A stretch of DNA of 9,956 nucleotides. Origin: Hymenobacter sp. GTDB lineage: Bacteria; Bacteroidota; Bacteroidia; Cytophagales; Hymenobacteraceae. Below the pieces are notes generated by a model. That model saw nothing but the letters and a program-made list of their open reading frames with translations. It was not told the origin of the DNA and searched no databases. A program made the position numbers and the translations under genes. Positions 5,684 to 9,956 of the stretch are shown one piece after another. Location of the stretch: assembly GCA_025362615.1 (NCBI GenBank), contig JANYFQ010000618.1, forward strand, positions 1 through 9,956, read 5' to 3'. Each line of letters starts with the position of its first letter. The stretch's first letter is position 1.

Positions 5684-7195
5684 TCAACCCCGTTTCAGGC
5701 CCGCCCGCAGCTCCCCTACCCGCACGAGGCCCGTGAGCAGCACGAACCCGCCGAATACCAGCCCCATGCCGCCCGCTTCGAGCCACCAGGGCAGGCCCGG
5801 CGCAGCCACGCGCAGGCCGTACCAAGCCCCGCAGAGCAGGCCGAAGGCCAGCAGCAGCCGCGCCAGCAGGCCCCAGGGCAGGGCCACGCCGGTGCGCCGC
5901 GCCACCAGCACGAGGTAGGTGCCCGACACCAGCACGGCGCACAGCAGCGTGTTGCAGGCGGCGGCCACGGCCCCGTAGCGGGGCAGCAAAATCAGGTTCA
6001 GGCCCACGTTGAGGGCGATGCTTACGGCCACGGCCCAGCTCACGGCTTTCTCGTGGGCGGTGCTGGTGAGCAGGGTGCTGTAGATGGCGAAAAAAGCGTG
6101 GATGAGGACGTTGAGGAACAGAATTTTGAGGCAGACCGTCATGCGGGCCAGCTCGGCGGGGGTGCTGTGGCCGAACTGCCAGAACAGCACCTCGCCCCGA
6201 AACAGCACAAAGGCCACCACAAAGAGCAGCGGCAGGGTAAGCACGCGCTGCCCGAACCAGAGCAGCTCGCGCTGCGCCCCGGCATCGGTGGGCACGGCGG
6301 CGAAGCGGGCAAAAAACAGCGGCAGCACCGTCCAGGCGTACATCATCACGGCATCGACCCAGCGGTAGGCCCCGGCGTAGTAGCCGGCCTCGGCGGGCGA
6401 GTGCAGGCGTTCGAGCATCACCATGTCGATGCGCTCGTTCACGCCGTAGAGCAGCGCCATCAGCGCGAAGGGCAGGCTGGCCCGCAGCGCCCGCCCGGCC
6501 GCCGGCCACTGCCAGCGGTAGCGGATGCGGCCGTAAAAGCGCGTCAGCAGCCCGTAAAGCAAAGCCACCACGAAGGCCGCCGCCGCCAGCCGGGCGGCCA
6601 CGTAGTTGCTCAGCGTGAGGCCGATGGGCAGCAGCGCCAGCACCAGCAGCAGGAGCAGCAGCTTTTCGAGCACGCTCACCACGGCATCGGTATTGAAGCG
6701 CTGATGGGCTTGCAGCGTGCCGCGCAAAAACAGCCCGTACTGCGTGAGCAGCAGCGCCGCGCCCACCGCCGCCAGCAGGCCCAGCGCCGGCCCCCGGTAG
6801 CCCACAGCCCAGCCCAGGGCCAGCAGCGCGGCCAGGGCGGCGGCCCCCAGCGCCCCGCGCAGGGGCAGCACCGTCGGGAACATATCGGCCAGAAACGTGG
6901 CCTCGGCCGCCACGCGCTTGACGGCGTAGGGCGTGAGGCCCAAATCGGAGAGGGCGGCCACGATGACGGCCAGCGCCGACAGGGCCGTGACGAGGCCAAA
7001 GGCGGCGTGGCCCAGGCGGTCCTGCACCAGGTTTTCGAGCACCACCCAGCCCGGCTTCACCGCGAGGTTGAGCAGCACCACGAAGCTGATATTGCCGAAG
7101 AAGCGTTTGATGGGGGTGGGGCTTGGAAAGGGCGCGGCGCGGGCGGGCGGCTTTTTCAGCCGCCCGCCCGCTAATCGTTGCCGGGTTGAACACAA
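5684..7195 (-). CDS. Wzx-type polysaccharide/lipid-sugar flippase (MATE/MVF superfamily)
   Basis: Up to 503 residues with many evenly spaced hydrophobic helices (roughly 12-14), fitting an inner-membrane exporter that flips undecaprenyl-linked oligosaccharides to the periplasm. Typical family stretches include RFFGNISFVVLLNLAVKP near the N-terminus, and LLPRYGAVAAACNTLL followed by further helices near the C-terminus. The start is a problem. The only in-frame conventional codon before helix 1 is TTG at 7195, which sits in the central spacer of a 42-bp-arm palindrome; a stop lies immediately upstream of it, and the first ~20 codons are translated palindrome. The natural N-terminus expected from the family is near IKRFFG (7111), where the codon is ATC and no ATG, GTG or TTG exists. 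So the start is either TTG, a rare ATC, or lost. The stop TGA (5684-5686) is followed in frame by the 21-bp repeat array. It diverges from the wzz-like gene. Confidence 0.88.
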   Translation of the reverse strand: MCSTRQRLAGGRLKKPPARAAPFPSPTPIKRFFGNISFVVLLNLAVKPGWVVLENLVQDRLGHAAFGLVTALSALAVIVAALSDLGLTPYAVKRVAAEATFLADMFPTVLPLRGALGAAALAALLALGWAVGYRGPALGLLAAVGAALLLTQYGLFLRGTLQAHQRFNTDAVVSVLEKLLLLLLVLALLPIGLTLSNYVAARLAAAAFVVALLYGLLTRFYGRIRYRWQWPAAGRALRASLPFALMALLYGVNERIDMVMLERLHSPAEAGYYAGAYRWVDAVMMYAWTVLPLFFARFAAVPTDAGAQRELLWFGQRVLTLPLLFVVAFVLFRGEVLFWQFGHSTPAELARMTVCLKILFLNVLIHAFFAIYSTLLTSTAHEKAVSWAVAVSIALNVGLNLILLPRYGAVAAACNTLLCAVLVSGTYLVLVARRTGVALPWGLLARLLLAFGLLCGAWYGLRVAAPGLPWWLEAGGMGLVFGGFVLLTGLVRVGELRAGLKRG

Positions 7196-7236
7196 TTAGC
7201 GGGCGGGCGGCAGAAAAAGCCGCCCGCCCGCGCCGC
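7134..7236. repeat. Palindrome with 42-bp arms, each arm itself a hairpin
   Basis: Arms 7134-7175 and 7195-7236 are reverse complements with a single mismatch (7158/7212), separated by a 19-base spacer (7176-7194). Each arm folds alone: 7140-7152 pairs with 7158-7170 (13 bp, loop ttttc), and 7200-7211 pairs with 7219-7230 (12 bp, loop agaaaaa). It can therefore form one long stem or two hairpins, or a cruciform in DNA. It overlaps the first ~20 codons of the annotated flippase frame and lies between the probable minus-strand promoter and that gene. I see no target-site duplication at its ends. The sequence aatcgttg follows the left hairpin (7173-7180), and the same 8-mer follows the GC hairpins at 985 and 1051. 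Confidence 0.95.
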
Positions 7237-7254
7237 CCACATTGCGCTTGTCGA

Positions 7255-7275
7255 AAACAAGAAACAAGAAACAAG
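7255..7275. repeat. Heptamer tandem repeat (aaacaag)3
   Basis: Three exact consecutive copies of aaacaag lie at 7255-7261, 7262-7268 and 7269-7275, immediately next to the minus-strand -7 element. It would fall in the very start of a flippase leader transcript. It is related to the caacaag array at 89-115. Confidence 0.75.
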
Positions 7276-7280
7276 AACCC

Positions 7281-7288
7281 CAAAGGTA
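7281..7288 (-). promoter_or_regulatory. Putative -7 promoter element driving the flippase
   Basis: The minus strand reads taccttTG-type sequence (taccttt then g), an exact match to the Bacteroidota consensus TAnnTTTG. It is the left half of a 14-bp inverted repeat (7281-7294 with 7318-7331) whose other half carries the same element on the opposite strand. Transcription would start a few bases further left, near the aaacaag array, and run through the palindrome at 7134-7236 into the flippase. No TTG-type -33 element was found at 19-21 bases upstream, which lowers confidence. Confidence 0.5.
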
Positions 7289-7323
7289 GCCCCATTCCCA
7301 GGGCCGTGGGGCGGGTTTGGGGC

Positions 7324-7331
7324 TACCTTTG
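7324..7331 (+). promoter_or_regulatory. Putative -7 promoter element driving the wzz-like gene and ligase
   Basis: An exact TAnnTTTG match (tacctttg) lies 52 bases before the proposed ATG at 7384. It would give a leader of roughly 45 bases with no Shine-Dalgarno motif, as is usual in Bacteroidota. It forms the right half of the 14-bp inverted repeat described for the opposite promoter. A proper -33 TTG is not evident at normal spacing. Confidence 0.5.
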
Positions 7332-7383
7332 TCCGCTGGGCGGGCCGCTCGTTAATGGCGGGCCGTGGTGTTTACCCCGTTTT

Positions 7384-8460
7384 ATGACTCCTTCTTCTTT
7401 TTCGCTGCTCGGGCTGGCCCCGATTGTGCAACGCTGGAAAAACCTCCTCCTGGCCGCCGTGGCGCTGGCCGCCGTGGTAAGCACCGTGGTGGCGCTGCTG
7501 CTGCCCAACATCTACAAATCCACGGCCGTCTTCATCCCCACCAACCCCCAAACCGCCGACCCCGACCGCCTCGTGGAAGGGGCCAAGCTCGAACTCAGCG
7601 GCCGTTCCGAAGACCTGGACCGCGTGCTGACCATCGGCGAATCGCAGCCGGTGGCGCTCTACGTCATCCGCAAGTTCAACCTCTACAAGCACTACAAAAT
7701 CGACGACCCCGGCACCGACGTGAGCGACGACGCCGTGCTGCGGAAGTTCACGGGCAACCTCGACATCACCCACAACGAGCGCGATGCCATCGAGCTGACT
7801 TTTAAGGACGAGGACAAACAACTCGCCGCCCGCATCGCCAACGATTTGGTGAACGCCATCGACTCGGTCAATCAGCAACTCACCCTCGAAAACCGCCGCA
7901 AGGTGCTGGGCCTTTACCGCAGCCGCTACACGTATTTGAAGGACGTGTTCGAGCAGTCGCGCCTGCAACTGGTAGCGGCCCGCAACCGCTACGGCATCTA
8001 CGGGCTCGAGCAGCAGGGCCGCTACATGGCCAAGCAGCTCATCGAAACCGAAAGCGCCCTGCGCGTGGCCGAGGGCGGCGGCCCCGGCAGCGTGCCGGGC
8101 CTGCGCCGCGCCCTCTACGCCCTCACCCACGCCGACGGCGGCAACCGCGTCAACATCGAAAGCTACGTGCGCGGGGCCGACTCGCTGAGTATGTTCACCT
8201 CGCGGGTGGCCGACTTGCAGGGCCGCCTGGTGGGGGCGCGGGCGGCGTTCGAAACGGCCGAAATCAGCCTCAAGAGCCGGGTGTCGAGCCTGTATTTGGT
8301 GCAGAAAGCCTACCCGGCCACCAAAAAATCGGCGCCCATCCGCTGGCTGATTGTGGTGAGCTCGGTGCTGGTGACGTTCGGGCTCTCGGTGCTGCTGGTG
8401 GCGTTGCTCGAAATTTACCGCTACAACCGCACCCGCTTCGGCGGCCCCGCCGCCGCGTGA
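7384..8460 (+). CDS. Wzz-type chain-length determinant / polysaccharide co-polymerase
   Basis: 358 residues with the polysaccharide co-polymerase layout: short cytoplasmic N-terminus, membrane helix 1 at about 20-41, a large periplasmic domain rich in charged helices (about 42-318, with coiled-coil-like stretches near 140-225 and 272-305), a Pro-containing segment (P311, P318) just before membrane helix 2 (319-343), and a short basic cytoplasmic tail. Such proteins set chain length and help polymerise or export O-antigen or exopolysaccharide. No Walker motifs or Tyr-rich tail follow helix 2, so it lacks a fused BY-kinase. The upstream frame is open to 7123 but reads through the palindrome, so ATG at 7384 is preferred; it follows the -7 element at 7324 by a sensible distance. 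Its stop overlaps the GTG of the ligase-like gene by 4 bases, implying co-translation. Confidence 0.92.
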   Translation: MTPSSFSLLGLAPIVQRWKNLLLAAVALAAVVSTVVALLLPNIYKSTAVFIPTNPQTADPDRLVEGAKLELSGRSEDLDRVLTIGESQPVALYVIRKFNLYKHYKIDDPGTDVSDDAVLRKFTGNLDITHNERDAIELTFKDEDKQLAARIANDLVNAIDSVNQQLTLENRRKVLGLYRSRYTYLKDVFEQSRLQLVAARNRYGIYGLEQQGRYMAKQLIETESALRVAEGGGPGSVPGLRRALYALTHADGGNRVNIESYVRGADSLSMFTSRVADLQGRLVGARAAFETAEISLKSRVSSLYLVQKAYPATKKSAPIRWLIVVSSVLVTFGLSVLLVALLEIYRYNRTRFGGPAAA

Positions 8461-9956
8461 ACGGCCAGCCGTTGAAATCCGGGCCATTAAAATCCGGCCG
8501 CACGCCCTGGGCGGCGTGGGCGGCGCTCGACGGGCCGCAGCGGGTGTTTGTGGGCTTCGTGGGGCTGCTGCTGGGCGGCGGCGCGGCGGCGGCCCTGGCC
8601 CAGGTACCGGCCCTGCTGCTGCTGCCGGCCCTGCCGGTGCTGGCCGTGGGCGCGGCGCTGGTGGCCTCCCTGCGCTGGCGCTACCTGTATTACCTGCTGC
8701 TGGGCCTGCTGCCGTTTTCGCAGGAAATCGGCCTGCCCGGCGGCCTCAGCCTCGACGTGCCCTCCGAGCCGCTCATGCTGCTGCTCACGGCCTGCGTGCT
8801 GGGCACGCTGCTGCTGCGGGCGGGCGGGCTGCCGGCCCGCGAGTGGATGCACCCGCTGCTGCTGCTGCTGGCCCTGATGCTGGCCTGGGCCGCCTTCGAC
8901 ACCTTTTTTTCGGTGGCCCCGCTCAAGTCGTTCAAGTTTCTGCTGGCCAAAGTGTGGTACCTCGTGCCCTTCGTGCTGGGCACCCTGCTGCTGGTGCGCC
9001 GCCCGGCCGACGTGTGGCGCGTGGCCCTGGCCTACGCCCTGGGCGCGGCCCTGAGCGTGGGCTACGTGGCCGTGCGCCACGCCAGCCGGGGCTTCACGTT
9101 TGCCGACATCAACTGGGCGCTGCGGCCGTTTTTTCTCAACCACGTCATCTACGCCGCCGTGCTGGCGCTGCTGCTGCCGTTTTGCCTGCTGGCCTGGCGG
9201 GCTGCGGCCGGGCAACCGGCCCGCCGCACACTGTGGGCGGCCCTGGGCGGGGTGCTGCTGTTTGGGCTGCTCACGTCCTACACGCGGGCCTCCATGCTGT
9301 CGTTGCCCATCGCGGGGCTGTTTTATGGCGTGGTGCGCCTGCGCCAAACGCGCTTGCTGCTGCTAGCCCTGGCGCTGGCCGTGGCCGGGGCAGCCGCCTA
9401 TTTTGCCTACGACCAGAACTATATGCGCTACCGGCCCAACTTCGAGCGCACCGTATTTAATGGCAACGACTTCGGCAAGCACTTGGCCGCCACCTACCAG
9501 CTCAAGGACGTGTCGGGCATGGAGCGGGTGTACCGCTGGGTGGCCGCCGCCCGCATGATTGCCGCCAAGCCCCTCGTCGGCAGCGGCCCTTCTACCTTCT
9601 ACCCCGAGTACAAGCGCTACACCGTCAAGAGCTTCCGCACCTACGTAAGCGACAACCCCGAGAAGTCCACCACCCACAACTACTTCCTGCTCCAGCTCGC
9701 CGAGCAAGGGCTGCCGGGCTTTTTGCTCTTCGTCATTTTCCTGGGCACGGCCCTGCTCACCGCCGAGCGCCTTTACCACCGCAGCGCCGGGCAGCCGGCC
9801 GTGCGCCGCGTGGTGCTGGCCGCCATGCTCTCGCTCGTCACCATCATCTTCCACCTCTTGCTCAACGAATTGGTGGAAGTGGATAAAATCGGCCCGCTGT
9901 ACTTCGTCTGCATTGCCCTGCTGGTGAAGGCCGATACCTGGCTGGCGGAAGGCGTT
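8457..9956 (+). CDS. O-antigen ligase/polymerase-family membrane protein (incomplete at window end)
   Basis: The frame is open for 500 codons with no stop before the window ends. The GTG at 8457 overlaps the wzz-like TGA (GTGA), so translational coupling is likely; no ATG is available before the first hydrophobic segment. The protein is highly hydrophobic, with about ten apparent membrane helices, a large periplasmic-type loop at about 325-415 and further helices after it, the layout of Wzy_C-domain proteins (WaaL ligases and Wzy polymerases). Visible landmarks in the loop are RVYRW at 357-361, KPLVGSGPSTFY at 371-382 and TTHNYFLLQLAEQG starting at 405, with H407 matching the conserved His of the family. 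These enzymes join undecaprenyl-linked glycans to lipid A, proteins or each other on the periplasmic side. Ligase versus polymerase cannot be told from sequence. The N-terminus carries a small direct repeat (LKSG-P-LKSG, residues 6-14). Confidence 0.92.
   Translation, partial: MNGQPLKSGPLKSGRTPWAAWAALDGPQRVFVGFVGLLLGGGAAAALAQVPALLLLPALPVLAVGAALVASLRWRYLYYLLLGLLPFSQEIGLPGGLSLDVPSEPLMLLLTACVLGTLLLRAGGLPAREWMHPLLLLLALMLAWAAFDTFFSVAPLKSFKFLLAKVWYLVPFVLGTLLLVRRPADVWRVALAYALGAALSVGYVAVRHASRGFTFADINWALRPFFLNHVIYAAVLALLLPFCLLAWRAAAGQPARRTLWAALGGVLLFGLLTSYTRASMLSLPIAGLFYGVVRLRQTRLLLLALALAVAGAAAYFAYDQNYMRYRPNFERTVFNGNDFGKHLAATYQLKDVSGMERVYRWVAAARMIAAKPLVGSGPSTFYPEYKRYTVKSFRTYVSDNPEKSTTHNYFLLQLAEQGLPGFLLFVIFLGTALLTAERLYHRSAGQPAVRRVVLAAMLSLVTIIFHLLLNELVEVDKIGPLYFVCIALLVKADTWLAEGV

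Noticed and set aside
5358..5918. Plus-strand frame of 186 codons with EMSVRPT-type heptapeptide repeats
   Set aside because: The repetition follows from the 21-bp units, and the second half is antisense to the flippase. There is no promoter or start context to support it. The minus-strand in-frame reading is kept only as a hypothesis.
4496..7174. An 892-codon open frame on the plus strand, antisense to the GT4 and flippase genes
   Set aside because: It is rich in Gly, His, Gln and Arg with no family resemblance, and it runs opposite two clearly recognisable genes and through the stop-free repeat array. In DNA this GC-rich, long antisense frames arise from codon bias.
7134..7236. Palindrome considered as an insertion sequence with terminal inverted repeats
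   Set aside because: Only 19 bases separate the arms, so no transposase could be encoded, and no target-site duplication is visible. A non-autonomous repeat remains possible.
7123..7383. 87-residue N-terminal extension of the wzz-like protein
   Set aside because: It reads through the 42-bp palindrome, the aaacaag array and both promoter elements. The ATG at 7384 gives a normal Wzz N-terminus just before membrane helix 1.

Overview
The window looks like a stretch of a high-GC member of the Bacteroidota, most likely a Hymenobacter-like member of the Cytophagales. The grounds are very GC-rich genes separated by A/T-rich spacers, A-rich sequence directly before start codons with no Shine-Dalgarno motif, the Bacteroidota -7 promoter consensus TAnnTTTG upstream of the exopolysaccharide genes, and the family character of the proteins. 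The taxonomic call is inference from this sequence alone.

Eight genes are supported. Six run on the minus strand, in transcription order: a Wzx-type polysaccharide flippase (5684-7195, start uncertain), a GT4-type glycosyltransferase (4199-5335), a 190-residue protein of unknown function (3280-3852), a CE4 polysaccharide deacetylase (2409-3104), a membrane GT2 glycosyltransferase (1162-2262) and a TatD-family metal-dependent hydrolase (131-898). Two run on the plus strand, diverging from the flippase: a Wzz-type chain-length/co-polymerase protein (7384-8460) and, overlapping its stop by 4 bases, an O-antigen ligase/polymerase-family membrane protein (8457 to the window end, incomplete). Together flippase, chain-length protein, ligase/polymerase, glycosyltransferases and deacetylase make a coherent surface-polysaccharide locus: sugars are joined at the inner membrane, flipped, polymerised or ligated, and perhaps deacetylated. 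TatD is probably a housekeeping neighbour.

The striking part is what lies between the genes. The plus-strand pair is tightly packed, but all five minus-strand gaps are wide (146-348 bases) and each holds repeats: a 62-bp tandem duplication amid GC hairpins (about 940-1144); two diverged inverted copies of a roughly 140-bp element with A/T-rich terminal inverted repeats on either side of the deacetylase gene (2270-2410 and 3112-3272); a 244-bp nested palindrome with a 31-bp central stem (3913-4156); and about fourteen 21-bp tandem units filling the flippase-GT4 gap, open in frame with the flippase stop (5387-5680). In the divergent region a 42-bp-arm palindrome (7134-7236) runs into the flippase N-terminus, next to a 14-bp inverted repeat carrying a -7 promoter consensus in each direction (7281-7331). 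No rRNA, tRNA, CRISPR array, transposase gene or phage gene was seen. I see no wholly new multi-gene system; the unusual content is the repeat architecture around a recognisable polysaccharide locus.
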